A stretch of 46,079 nt of DNA from Tenacibaculum sp. 1_MG-2023 (GTDB taxonomy: Bacteria; Bacteroidota; Bacteroidia; Flavobacteriales; Flavobacteriaceae), in contig NZ_JAUORH010000023.1 of NCBI RefSeq assembly GCF_030547425.1, positions 1 through 46,079 of the forward strand. Reading direction: 5' to 3'. Positions 8,023 through 16,292 of the stretch are shown here, piece by piece. A model generated the notes under the pieces. That model was not told where the DNA came from. It did not search any database and saw only the letters and a program-made list of their open reading frames with translations. Each line of letters opens with the position of its first letter. Within the stretch, counting starts at the first letter, position 1. The translations under genes and the position numbers were made by a program.

Positions 8023-8886
8023 CTATTTATAAAACTTCTCTTTAAATAATTTAAATTTATTTCTAGATACAGGAACCTCATGGGAAACATTGGGAAATGA
8101 AATTTTATAATTTCTTGTGTTTCCAGAGGTTCTTCTAATATTTTTAATATTAATTATGTAAGAACGATGTGTACTTAAAATAAAGGGGTAGTTAGATAAA
8201 TTATTAAGTAGTTTTTGAATAGATATTCTGTATGGTTTTATGTCTACAGAGTTAAGAGTTTGAGTGTATACATCTACATAATTTCCTTCAGATTTAGCGA
8301 ATAAAAAAGTAGCTAAATCAAGAATTAATGTCTCATTTACATTATTCGTTTTTATAGATAAAACAATTTCTTTATCCTTTTGTTTTAATTCCTTTTCTAG
8401 CTCTTTATTGTATGCTTTGACGCTTCTTAAATTTTCTTTTAAAATGACGACATAGTTTATCCAAATAATAATCAGTATAGGTATGGTACCAATTAGAATA
8501 ACATAAGAGAAAGTATTGATAAGACTCAAAAAAAAGTTGCTATCAATACTGTTTTTAAAAGGATATAGAAAACTATTTTGAAAAAGAGCTATTGAAATAA
8601 GAATACCAAGAGTAAAGAAAAATTCTCTTAAAATATTCCAACTTTCTTTAATTTCAGAAGTAAAAAAAACGTTGGGCACCAATTCAGTAAAAAATAAGAT
8701 GCTCAAAAAAGTAACTATGCTAGCCGTTAAACATGGATAAAAATTGTTTGTAACAGTATTTTGAGAAAAGTAATAGTTAATTAGGAATATTACTATACTT
8801 AGTATAGAAGCAATGATAAGATTTCTTTTGGTATGAAATAAATATGGATAAGGAGTTGATAAGTTTTTTAAAAACTTATATTTCAT
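8023..8886 (-). CDS. membrane-anchored LytTR-family transcriptional regulator
   Basis: 287 residues. The first 150 contain four predicted membrane helices (about 25-42, 54-68, 86-101 and 125-150), followed by a coiled-coil-like linker rich in Lys and Glu (KENLRSVKAYNKELEKELKQKDKE). The C-terminal 95 residues form a LytTR DNA-binding domain, with FLFAKSEGNYVDVYT, the central IQKLLNNLSNYPFILSTHRSYIINI and the terminal VPVSRNKFKLFKEKF. No receiver domain is present, so a signal would have to reach the DNA-binding domain through the membrane part. Its targets are unknown. The esterase-barrel pair that converges on it is a natural candidate. It starts 17 bases after the sufD terminator. Confidence 0.88.
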   Translation of the reverse strand: MKYKFLKNLSTPYPYLFHTKRNLIIASILSIVIFLINYYFSQNTVTNNFYPCLTASIVTFLSILFFTELVPNVFFTSEIKESWNILREFFFTLGILISIALFQNSFLYPFKNSIDSNFFLSLINTFSYVILIGTIPILIIIWINYVVILKENLRSVKAYNKELEKELKQKDKEIVLSIKTNNVNETLILDLATFLFAKSEGNYVDVYTQTLNSVDIKPYRISIQKLLNNLSNYPFILSTHRSYIINIKNIRRTSGNTRNYKISFPNVSHEVPVSRNKFKLFKEKFYK

Positions 8887-8902
8887 AACATTTAAAGAAT
8901 TA

Positions 8903-8931
8903 AAAAGGCATTATATTTAATAATGCCTTTT
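8903..8931 (-). terminator. sufABCD terminator
   Basis: A perfect 12-bp stem AAAAGGCATTAT/ATAATGCCTTTT with a 5-nt loop. It lies 8 bases beyond the sufD stop and ends in T-rich sequence on the minus strand. It separates the suf operon from the LytTR gene. Confidence 0.85.
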
Positions 8932-8938
8932 GTTTGTT

Positions 8939-10252
8939 TTATAGTTCAAAACCAATGTTAACGCCTAATTTGTTGGCAATTAATTTGGTAATTCTTTTTT
9001 TAACTTCTGGTATTTTAACACTTTCTAAAACAGTATTTGCAAAGGCATACATAAGTAAAGCTTTTGCTTCTTTCTTTGGAATACCTCTTTGCTGCATATA
9101 AAATAATGCTTGGTCGTCTAATTGACCGATAGTACAACCATGAGAGCATTTTACATCATCAGCAAAAATTTCTAATTGAGGTTTAGCGTTTATAGTTGCT
9201 TTATCACTTATTAAAACATTGTTGTTTTGTTGATAAGCATTTGTTTTTTGTGCTTCTTTTTCAACAATAACTTTACCATTAAACACACCAGTAGAACGAT
9301 CAGTATAAATACCTTTGTAATCTTGGTGACTTTCACAGTTAGGCTCTATATGGTTTACTAGTGTATGATGGTCAACATGCTGCTTTCCTTCAATAATAGT
9401 AATTCCTTTTAAAATAGAATTAATATGTTCTCCTTTTTGATAGAAGTTTAAGTTGTTTCTAGTAATATTACCACCAAAAGAAAAAGTATGTACAGAACAA
9501 GTGCTTTCTTTCTGTTGCTCAATATATGTATTGTCAACTAAAGAAGCATCATTATTGTCATTTTGAATCTTATAATAATCTACTGTAGCATGTGTGTCTG
9601 TATAAATTTCAGTTACGGCATTTGTTAATACAGCATTATTGTTAAGGTTTTGATGACGTTCTATAATTTGAACATGTGCATTTTGCTCTACAATAATTAA
9701 ATTACGAGGTTGTAACATAGTTGCATGTTCTTTACCTGTAGTAAAATTAATTATTTGAATAGGTTTTTCAACTTCAACATTCTTAGGAATGTGAATAAAC
9801 GCACCTTCGGTTGCAAAAGCAGTATTTAAAGAAGTTAAATTATCTTGCTTTGCTATTTTGTTAAAATATTTTTCAACAATAGGTTTGTATTTTTCTTTTG
9901 AAAAAGCGGCAGATAATAAACAAATATCTTTTCCATCATGAGTAGTAGTTGATAAAAAAGAGCTGTATTTTCCATCTACAAAAACTATTTTATAGCTATC
10001 TATTTCATGGATGAAATATTTTTTTACATCAGCAAACTCTATAGAAGCATCTCTATCAGGAAATATACTATAGTCTTCTTTTAAAACTGAATTTAAAGAA
10101 GTGTATTTCCAAGCTTCTAATTTTTTAGTAGGAAAGCCTAGTTTTTCAAAATTTTGTAGTGCTTTTGTTCTTATCTCATGTAAATCTGAATTGATGTTTA
10201 CACTGTCTTCAAAAGCTACGTATGATGATAATATTTTTTCTCTCAACTCCAT
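8939..10252 (-). CDS. sufD: Fe-S cluster assembly scaffold subunit SufD
   Basis: 437 residues, the usual SufD length. The N-terminal segment contains FPTKKLEAWKYTSLNSVLK, characteristic of SufD. The beta-helical SufBD core includes VIVEKEAQKTNAYQQNNNVLIS and KPQLEIFADDVKCSHGCTIG. The C-terminal helices carry YMQQRGIPKKEAKALLMYAF. SufD joins SufB and the ATPase SufC in the SufBC2D scaffold that builds iron-sulfur clusters in the cytosol. The gene is last of sufA-B-C-D. It is separated from sufC by 103 AT-rich bases and followed by a terminator. sufS and sufE, often next in flavobacteria, are absent from this locus. Confidence 0.97.
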   Translation of the reverse strand: MELREKILSSYVAFEDSVNINSDLHEIRTKALQNFEKLGFPTKKLEAWKYTSLNSVLKEDYSIFPDRDASIEFADVKKYFIHEIDSYKIVFVDGKYSSFLSTTTHDGKDICLLSAAFSKEKYKPIVEKYFNKIAKQDNLTSLNTAFATEGAFIHIPKNVEVEKPIQIINFTTGKEHATMLQPRNLIIVEQNAHVQIIERHQNLNNNAVLTNAVTEIYTDTHATVDYYKIQNDNNDASLVDNTYIEQQKESTCSVHTFSFGGNITRNNLNFYQKGEHINSILKGITIIEGKQHVDHHTLVNHIEPNCESHQDYKGIYTDRSTGVFNGKVIVEKEAQKTNAYQQNNNVLISDKATINAKPQLEIFADDVKCSHGCTIGQLDDQALFYMQQRGIPKKEAKALLMYAFANTVLESVKIPEVKKRITKLIANKLGVNIGFEL

Positions 10253-10261
10253 TGTTTTTAG

Positions 10262-10350
10262 TTGTAAAGTTTATAAAGTATAAAAGTTTGTAAAACTGAA
10301 AAGAAGCTTATTATTACAGGGCTACTTTTCACTTTTTACTTTTCAACTTT
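10262..10350 (-). repeat. AT-rich GAAAAGT-iterated spacer between sufC and sufD
   Basis: On the minus strand, four imperfect copies of the GAAAAGT/AAAAAGT heptamer follow closely (plus-strand 10324-10350). They are met about 30 bases later by several ACTTTT/AACTTT units (10265-10300). The two blocks are roughly complementary and could form a long, weak A-U hairpin in the sufC-sufD message. It may modulate the sufC:sufD ratio or may only be low-complexity spacer. No gene is present. Confidence 0.4.
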
Positions 10351-10355
10351 TCTAA

Positions 10356-11105
10356 CTATTTTAACTCTGCTTTAATCCAATCGTATCCTTTTTCTTCAAG
10401 CTCTAAAGCAAGGGAAGCGTCTCCTGTTTTAACGATTTTTCCATTGTGTAAAACATGTACATAATCAGGAACGATATATTCTAATAAACGTTGATAGTGA
10501 GTAATAACTACTACAGCGTTATCTTTAGACTTTAATTTATTAACTCCATTAGCAACAATACGTAAAGCATCAATATCTAAACCAGAATCAGTTTCATCTA
10601 AAATAGCTAATTTAGGTTCTAACATGGCCATTTGAAAAATCTCATTACGTTTTTTCTCACCTCCTGAAAATCCCTCGTTCAAAGAACGAGATAAGAATTT
10701 ACGATCGATTTCTAATAATTCTGATTTCTCACGAATCTTTTTAAGCATATCTTTAGCAGGCATTTCTTCTAACCCTTGAGCTTTGCGAGATTCGTTAATT
10801 GCTGTTTTAATAAAGTTAGTAACAGTAACACCAGGAATTTCTACTGGATATTGAAATGATAAGAATACACCAGCATGAGCTCTTTCTTCAGGAGCTAATT
10901 CACTAATATCTTCACCTTCTAACTCGATAGAACCAGAAGTTACGTCGTAAGTTTCGTTACCAGCAATTATAGATGATAAGGTACTTTTACCTGCACCGTT
11001 TGGTCCCATAATCGCATGAACCTCTCCTGCTTTTACTTCTAAGTTAATTCCTTTAAGAATATCTTTGTCTTCTACCTGTGCGTGTAAGTTTTCTATTTTT
11101 AACAT
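10356..11105 (-). CDS. sufC: Fe-S cluster assembly ATPase SufC
   Basis: ABC-type ATPase of 249 residues that powers the SufBC2D scaffold. The Walker A motif GPNGAGKST is at residues 34-42, the SufC-type signature FSGGEKKR at 146-153, and Walker B with the switch acidic residue LAILDETDSGLD near 167-178. The following His switch is ITHYQRLL. The short EGFSGGEKKRNEIFQM segment distinguishes SufC from transport ABC proteins. It is third in the suf operon, 77 bases after sufB. Confidence 0.98.
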   Translation of the reverse strand: MLKIENLHAQVEDKDILKGINLEVKAGEVHAIMGPNGAGKSTLSSIIAGNETYDVTSGSIELEGEDISELAPEERAHAGVFLSFQYPVEIPGVTVTNFIKTAINESRKAQGLEEMPAKDMLKKIREKSELLEIDRKFLSRSLNEGFSGGEKKRNEIFQMAMLEPKLAILDETDSGLDIDALRIVANGVNKLKSKDNAVVVITHYQRLLEYIVPDYVHVLHNGKIVKTGDASLALELEEKGYDWIKAELK

Positions 11106-11182
11106 TGTTCTTATACTATTGGCTTTAAGCGTACGTTTAATTTTTAATAATTGTTGTGTTTATAATTAACACATTAGGTTAA

Positions 11183-12631
11183 TTATCCTACAGAACCTTC
11201 TAACGAAATTTCTAATAATTTTTGAGCTTCTACAGCAAATTCCATTGGAAGCTTATTTAATACTTCTTTACTAAACCCATTAACAATTAATGCAATAGCT
11301 TTTTCAGTATCAATACCACGTTGGTTACAGTAAAATAATTGATCTTCACCAATTTTACTAGTCGTAGCTTCGTGTTCTATTTGAGCTGATTTATTTTTTG
11401 CTTCGATATAAGGAAAAGTATGAGCACCACACTCATTACCCATTAATAAAGAATCACATTGTGAGAAGTTACGTGCATTTTCTGCTCTTGAATTTACCTG
11501 AACTAAACCACGGTAACTGTTTTGTGATTTTCCAGCTGAAATTCCTTTAGATATAATAGTTGATTTGGTGTTTTTCCCTAAGTGAATCATCTTAGTACCC
11601 GTATCAGCTTGTTGATGATTGTTGGTTACAGCGATTGAATAAAACTCACCTACAGAATTATTTCCTTTTAAAATACAACTTGGATATTTCCATGTAATTG
11701 CTGATCCTGTTTCAACTTGCGTCCAAGAAATTTTAGCATTGGTTTCGCACAAACCTCTTTTGGTAACAAAGTTATATACTCCTCCTTTACCTTCTGAGTC
11801 TCCAGGAAACCAATTTTGAACTGTTGAATATTTTATTTCAGCGTCGTCTAAAGCAATAAGCTCAACAACTGCTGCGTGTAATTGGTTTTCATCACGTTGT
11901 GGAGCAGTACATCCTTCTAGATAAGAAACATAACTACTTTCATCTGCAACAACTAAGGTACGTTCGAATTGACCAGTTCCTCCTTCGTTAATACGGAAGT
12001 AAGTAGATAACTCCATTGGGCAACGAACTCCTTTAGGGATATAACAGAAAGACCCATCAGAAAATACAGCCGAGTTTAACGCAGCGTAAAAGTTGTCAGT
12101 TGGAGGTACTACCGAACCAATGTATTTTCTTACTAATTCTGGATGCTCTTGAATAGCTTCAGAAATTGGCATAAAAATTATCCCTTTTTCAGCTAAGGTT
12201 TCTTTAAAAGTAGTAGCTACTGAAACAGAATCCATTACAATATCAACTGCTACATTCGCTAATTTTTTTTGCTCATCTAAAGAAATTCCAAGTTTTTCAA
12301 ACGTAGCTAGTAAATCAGGATCAACCTCATCCAAGCTGTTTAATTTGGGTTTTTGTTTAGGTGCTGAGTAGTAAGAAATATCTTGAAAACTCGGTTTTTT
12401 ATAGGTAACATTTGCCCACTCTGGCTCTTCCATTTGTTTCCAAATTCTAAAAGCTTCTAAACGCCATTCAGTCATCCATTCTGGCTCGTTTTTCTTTTTA
12501 GAAATGGCACGAACAATATCTTCGTTTATCCCATTAGGAAACTTATCACTTTCAATATCAGTATAAAAACCATATTCGTACTCTTTGGTTTTTAATTCTT
12601 CTCTTAAATCGTCCTCGGTGTATTTACTCAT
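11183..12631 (-). CDS. sufB: Fe-S cluster assembly scaffold subunit SufB
   Basis: An in-frame extension runs upstream to 12694 and overlaps the previous gene. The ATG at 12631 ([22 protein letters not shown]) is chosen because it matches where SufB proteins begin and gives 482 residues, the family's normal length. Seen in the sequence are [30 protein letters not shown], the conserved [23 protein letters not shown] segment and the C-terminal [24 protein letters not shown]. SufB carries the nascent cluster in the SufBC2D complex. It lies 32 bases downstream of the A-type carrier gene. Confidence 0.97.
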   Translation of the reverse strand: MSKYTEDDLREELKTKEYEYGFYTDIESDKFPNGINEDIVRAISKKKNEPEWMTEWRLEAFRIWKQMEEPEWANVTYKKPSFQDISYYSAPKQKPKLNSLDEVDPDLLATFEKLGISLDEQKKLANVAVDIVMDSVSVATTFKETLAEKGIIFMPISEAIQEHPELVRKYIGSVVPPTDNFYAALNSAVFSDGSFCYIPKGVRCPMELSTYFRINEGGTGQFERTLVVADESSYVSYLEGCTAPQRDENQLHAAVVELIALDDAEIKYSTVQNWFPGDSEGKGGVYNFVTKRGLCETNAKISWTQVETGSAITWKYPSCILKGNNSVGEFYSIAVTNNHQQADTGTKMIHLGKNTKSTIISKGISAGKSQNSYRGLVQVNSRAENARNFSQCDSLLMGNECGAHTFPYIEAKNKSAQIEHEATTSKIGEDQLFYCNQRGIDTEKAIALIVNGFSKEVLNKLPMEFAVEAQKLLEISLEGSVG

Positions 12632-12663
12632 CAGTTTTTTGTATTCTTTTTGTGATGTAAGGC

Positions 12664-12993
12664 TTATAGAGAGAAACTCTCTCCGCAACCACAAGTTCTG
12701 TTAGCGTTAGGATTGTTAAATACGAATCCTTTACCGTTTAAACCTCCAGAATATTCTAAAGTTGTTCCAACTAAGTATAAAAAACTCTTTTTGTCAACAA
12801 CAATTTTTACGTTGTTGTCTTCAAAAACTTTATCGTTTTCTTGTTGGGTTTTGTCAAAAGTTAAGTCGTATGATAATCCTGAACAACCGCCACTTTTCAC
12901 TCCAACACGAACAAAGTCGGTTGTAGTATCAAATCCGTCATCAGTCATTAGTTCAATGACTTTCTTTTTTGCTGTGTCTGAAACTTTTATCAT
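12664..12993 (-). CDS. sufA: A-type iron-sulfur carrier (SufA/IscA/HesB family)
   Basis: 109 residues starting [16 protein letters not shown]. The open frame reaches back to 13038, but that extension would overlap the putative -7 box, so the ATG at 12993 is used. The three family cysteines are present: Cys37 in [10 protein letters not shown] and Cys101/Cys103 in TCGCGESF. These ligate the Fe-S cluster or iron during transfer to target proteins. As the first gene of sufABCD it is co-transcribed from the promoter just upstream. SufA and ErpA-type proteins cannot be separated on sequence alone, so the symbol rests on operon position. Confidence 0.93.
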   Translation of the reverse strand: MIKVSDTAKKKVIELMTDDGFDTTTDFVRVGVKSGGCSGLSYDLTFDKTQQENDKVFEDNNVKIVVDKKSFLYLVGTTLEYSGGLNGKGFVFNNPNANRTCGCGESFSL

Positions 12994-13023
12994 CGTTTTA
13001 AATAGATTAAATCTAAGTGACTG

Positions 13024-13031
13024 CAAAGATA
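13024..13031 (-). promoter_or_regulatory. -7 box of the suf operon promoter
   Basis: The minus strand reads TATCTTTG, a perfect match to TAnnTTTG, 30 bases before the sufA ATG. This is the expected place for the single promoter of sufABCD. Confidence 0.75.
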
Positions 13032-13036
13032 ATGAC

Positions 13037-13060
13037 AAAATATGATTTATATCATTTTTT
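13037..13060. promoter_or_regulatory. candidate operator palindrome in the suf promoter
   Basis: ATGAT-TTAT-ATCAT is a perfect inverted repeat (13042-13055) within a longer imperfect palindrome of 10-bp arms with one mismatch. It is centred about 21 bases upstream of the -7 box and so overlaps the -33 region. An iron or cluster-status regulator could bind here, but the AT-rich composition makes a chance palindrome possible. Confidence 0.35.
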
Positions 13061-13129
13061 GAAATGAATATAGTTATTAAGCGATAAAAATTGTTTATAC
13101 TTTAAGTCTACTAATTGATTGTTAGAAGA

Positions 13130-14197
13130 TTATTGTTGGAAATTAGGGTTGTTTACAAAATCATCATCTGAAAGACTCAAAAGAAAAGCTTTTAAGTCGG
13201 CTTTATCTTTACCTGAGAGTTGTACACCTCCTTGGTTTACTTTTTTCATTAAAGGATCAATTGTAGAAGATTGTTTTAATCCTTCAGAGTAATGGTTAAT
13301 AACTTCCTCTAAAGTGACAAATCGTCCATCGTGCATGTATGGAGCAGTGAATTTTAAGTTTCGTAAGGATGGGCTTTTAAATTTTCCATTATCATTTGGG
13401 TCACCTGTAACAGCGCCTAATCCTAAATCAGTAAAAGTTTCATCTAAACCGTTGTTGTGGAATTTATTATCTGTCCATAAAGGATTGTTGTCACTTCCAT
13501 GACAATGAAAACAATCGCCACGAGTTTCCTCCATAAAAACATTGAATCCGTTTTGTTCTTCAGGAGTCAATTCAACTTTTCCTAAAAGAAATTGATCAAA
13601 TTTTGAGTTCCCTGAAATTAAGGTTCTTTCAAATTGAGCGATTGCTTTGGTAACTAAGGTTGAGTCTATTTTAGATGCTCCAAAAGCTTGTTGAAAAAGC
13701 GTTGGGTATTCAGCATGTTCTTGTAATTTTTCAGCTACATTTTCCCAGTTACTATGCATTTCAATTGGGTTACGTACAGGTGAAAATACTTGACGTTCAA
13801 TACTGAGTTCTTTTCCGTCCCACATAAAGCGTTCATCAAAGTTCCAAGCTAAATTAAATAACGGCATTGAATTTCTTGTTCCGAATTTACCATCAACACC
13901 TTCACTAAATTGAGTATCATCAGTAAATGCTCTTTTAGGGTTGTGACAGCTTGCACAAGATTGAGTATTGTCTTTAGATAAAATGGGGTCAAAGAATAAT
14001 TTTTTGCCCAAGGCTATGCCTTCTTCGGTTAAAGGATTGTTGGTTGGAATAACTGGAGCGATTAATTTTTGTTGAAATAACTCCGGGATTTCTAAACTAG
14101 TTTGAACAGGTGTATATACACTTTCTTCTTCTCCTTTTGAAGAACAACTGAGTAAAAGGAGTAGTAATAAAGAAAGGTATATACTTTTTTGTGTCAT
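13130..14197 (-). CDS. di-haem cytochrome c peroxidase family lipoprotein (MbnH/MauG-like)
   Basis: 355 residues. The signal peptide ends in LLSC, so Cys18 is probably lipidated. Two c-type haem motifs are visible, CASCH (81-85) and CFHCH (229-233). Other family landmarks are LGKKLFFDPILS, MPLFNLAWN, FMWDGKELSIERQ and TAPYMHDGRF (about 284-293, near the haem ligand in bacterial cytochrome c peroxidases). The family includes H2O2-reducing peroxidases, MauG and MbnH. Because the MbnP-like gene lies 7 bases upstream in the same operon, an MbnH-type role (oxidising a Trp in its partner to kynurenine) is more likely than plain peroxide removal. That is an inference from context. It is the last gene of a four-gene lipoprotein operon. 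Confidence 0.9.
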   Translation of the reverse strand: MTQKSIYLSLLLLLLLSCSSKGEEESVYTPVQTSLEIPELFQQKLIAPVIPTNNPLTEEGIALGKKLFFDPILSKDNTQSCASCHNPKRAFTDDTQFSEGVDGKFGTRNSMPLFNLAWNFDERFMWDGKELSIERQVFSPVRNPIEMHSNWENVAEKLQEHAEYPTLFQQAFGASKIDSTLVTKAIAQFERTLISGNSKFDQFLLGKVELTPEEQNGFNVFMEETRGDCFHCHGSDNNPLWTDNKFHNNGLDETFTDLGLGAVTGDPNDNGKFKSPSLRNLKFTAPYMHDGRFVTLEEVINHYSEGLKQSSTIDPLMKKVNQGGVQLSGKDKADLKAFLLSLSDDDFVNNPNFQQ

Positions 14198-14204
14198 TTT
14201 ATTT

Positions 14205-14963
14205 TTATTGAGAGATGGCTCCTAGACTAAACACGCCGCTTTTTCCGTTTTCTGATATTTCTTTTTGAGCTTCAAAATCCATCATTAAATCAACACTTTT
14301 TTCGTTTAAATCCCAATCATTAGGACTTTTAAACCACCCAGCTACATTCATTTTTATTTCTATAGTAGCATTGTTTTTTAATAGGATAGAACCAGTTTCA
14401 ACTCCAAAAGAAGTATCTAAAATAGAATCTTTTTCTTTGTCGTAAGCTCTTATAGCATGAAAATTATATGGGTTTTCTACTCCTAAAGTGTCTTTGTATT
14501 TACCGTCTAGTTGCATGTAGTGATACCCTCCCCCCATCATATCGGGTACATTCCAATCAGCAGAGTTTAAATCTGGATATACCCCACTTTTATTGTCATT
14601 ATCGTTAAGACCAAAAGTAAAAAGTAGCTTATAGCTTCCTTCTGATACTTTTTCAGAAAGAGCGTAGGTTAAACTATCTGGTTTACTTGAGTCTATTAGC
14701 TTGTAACTATCAAATTTGGTTGTGTCTCCCGCGCCATTAACAAGGCTAATACGTGAGATTAAATAGCGTAACCTACTTATAGAAAGTTTGCTTCCTGTTT
14801 TGTTGGTGAATTCGGTGTTTTCTAAGTCAGACTTTTCAATTAAAGTACCATCCCAATTTTGACTGAATTTTAGTTTTACTGAAACTTCTTTGATAGATTC
14901 ATCATTGTCTGAGCTACAAGAAAATAGTAATGCACTAAGGAAGAAAGTTAAAAAATATTTCAT
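14205..14963 (-). CDS. MbnP-like lipoprotein (metallo-mystery pair partner)
   Basis: 252 residues with a lipoprotein signal (LLFSC, Cys16). The mature part shows the MbnP pattern: an N-terminal strand VSVKLKFSQNWDG, SISRLRYLISRISLV, the segment ADWNVPDMMGGGYHYMQLDGKY (Trp137, Met142-143, His148) and NFHAIRA (His169), with a C-terminal strand VDLMMDFEAQ. Characterised MbnP proteins bind copper and carry a kynurenine made from a Trp by the di-haem partner MbnH. Trp137 is a candidate for that residue. The gene sits directly before the di-haem enzyme gene (7-base gap), as expected for the pair. The methanobactin biosynthesis genes found with the founding pair are absent, so copper uptake by methanobactin is not implied. 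Confidence 0.85.
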   Translation of the reverse strand: MKYFLTFFLSALLFSCSSDNDESIKEVSVKLKFSQNWDGTLIEKSDLENTEFTNKTGSKLSISRLRYLISRISLVNGAGDTTKFDSYKLIDSSKPDSLTYALSEKVSEGSYKLLFTFGLNDNDNKSGVYPDLNSADWNVPDMMGGGYHYMQLDGKYKDTLGVENPYNFHAIRAYDKEKDSILDTSFGVETGSILLKNNATIEIKMNVAGWFKSPNDWDLNEKSVDLMMDFEAQKEISENGKSGVFSLGAISQ

Positions 14964-14966
14964 TTA

Positions 14967-16292
14967 TTATTTTAGTTTGATAATTAGTAGGTCTGAAAAC
15001 CCCTTGTTTGTTATTATATCTTGATTATTACTGCTGCTTTCGCCAACAGCAATAATGTTTCCGTTTGTTAGTTCAACAGCATCGTAACAAAAATCTATTT
15101 CTGTTCCCCCAATGGTTTTTTGCCAAAGGAGATTTCCATCTGTATCAATTTTCATAATCAACGCGTCATTTTGACCTTTATTGGTAAAGTTGTTGTCAGC
15201 ACTTCTAGAACTTCCAGATATTAAAAAATCTCCGTTTGAAGTCTTTTTAATCGATCGACCAACATCAAAACTTGAGCCACCATAGTTCTTTTGCCAAAGT
15301 AACTTACCTTGACTAGTTATTTTTATAGCCCATAAATCGGCTCCTCCATTGTTTTGTGAAATATCTTTATCAGAGCTACGTGTATCTCCTACGATAATAA
15401 AATTTCCATCATTGGTTTTTGTTATTGCTCTAGCTTCATCAATTTCTGTACCACCAAAAGACTTTTCCCAAAGTAAATTTCCGCTTTTGTCAATTTTAAC
15501 AACCCAAAAATCATAAGAACCTTTGTTGTTTTTTATATCTACATCATTGCTGTCAGAAGAACCGATTAATAAATAACCATCAGTAGCTTCTGCTATGTCG
15601 TAGCAAGTATCAGTATTTGTACCCCCAAAGTATTTTCTCCATTCAATACCTCCGTTAGTATTGAGTTTAATACCCCAGTAGTCTCCACCAGCATGTTTTG
15701 CCGCTTGTTTTGAATTACCTAAACCTCCAGATGCTGTAACGTCTAGAATGCTGCCAACAAAATAACCCCCATCAGAAGTTTGAATGATTGAAAAACCTTG
15801 ATCCGCTCCAGAGAAACCAGTGTTTTTTTTCCAGACTACTATACCGTTACTGTCTAGTTTTAATATCCAAACATCATCAAAGCCCTGATTGATCTCTACA
15901 TCTCCATCATCACTTTTTCCGTAACCTACAATAGCAAAACCACTGTCATTTGTTTGAATAATTTTAAACGCTTTGTCGTCTTTTGAACCCCCATAGGTCT
16001 TTTGCCATTGAAGATTATCGTTTGTGTCAAATTTTAAAACCCAAAAATCATATTGAATTGTGTTTTTAGTGGTTTCTATATCTCCATCAATACTTTGAGT
16101 AAAACCAGCTACAATATATCCTCCATCAATAGTGTTAATTACACTTCTACCACTTTCATTTACTGAGCCCCCGAGAGTTTTAACTAAACTAACTTCAGGA
16201 GTTGTTAAAGTAGGGTTAAGCTGTATGCCATCATCTTTATTACAGCTGTAAATGATTAATACGAAAAGTAATAATGAGAGTTCTTTGAGCAT
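14967..16292 (-). CDS. seven-bladed beta-propeller-like lipoprotein
   Basis: 441 residues with a lipoprotein signal (LIIYSC, Cys17). About seven repeats of 55-60 residues are visible. Each combines DGG(Y/F)xxxG, a polar loop, (D/Y)xWxxKxDxxGNLxWxK, and GGSxxD (for example LQWQKTYGGSKDD, LLWEKSFGGTEID, LLWQKNYGGSSFD). This spacing fits a seven-bladed propeller and resembles secreted Bacteroidota proteins with delta-60-type repeats. No catalytic residues are evident, and a binding or scaffold role is a guess. Its ATG directly abuts the TAA of the preceding gene (TAAATG), and the MbnP gene follows 3 bases after its stop. It is therefore tightly embedded in the four-gene operon, with translational coupling likely. 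Confidence 0.8.
   Translation of the reverse strand: MLKELSLLLFVLIIYSCNKDDGIQLNPTLTTPEVSLVKTLGGSVNESGRSVINTIDGGYIVAGFTQSIDGDIETTKNTIQYDFWVLKFDTNDNLQWQKTYGGSKDDKAFKIIQTNDSGFAIVGYGKSDDGDVEINQGFDDVWILKLDSNGIVVWKKNTGFSGADQGFSIIQTSDGGYFVGSILDVTASGGLGNSKQAAKHAGGDYWGIKLNTNGGIEWRKYFGGTNTDTCYDIAEATDGYLLIGSSDSNDVDIKNNKGSYDFWVVKIDKSGNLLWEKSFGGTEIDEARAITKTNDGNFIIVGDTRSSDKDISQNNGGADLWAIKITSQGKLLWQKNYGGSSFDVGRSIKKTSNGDFLISGSSRSADNNFTNKGQNDALIMKIDTDGNLLWQKTIGGTEIDFCYDAVELTNGNIIAVGESSSNNQDIITNKGFSDLLIIKLK

Noticed and set aside
12632..12694. N-terminal extension of sufB (MWLRREFL...)
   Set aside because: It overlaps the preceding carrier gene out of frame and adds 21 residues not expected for SufB.
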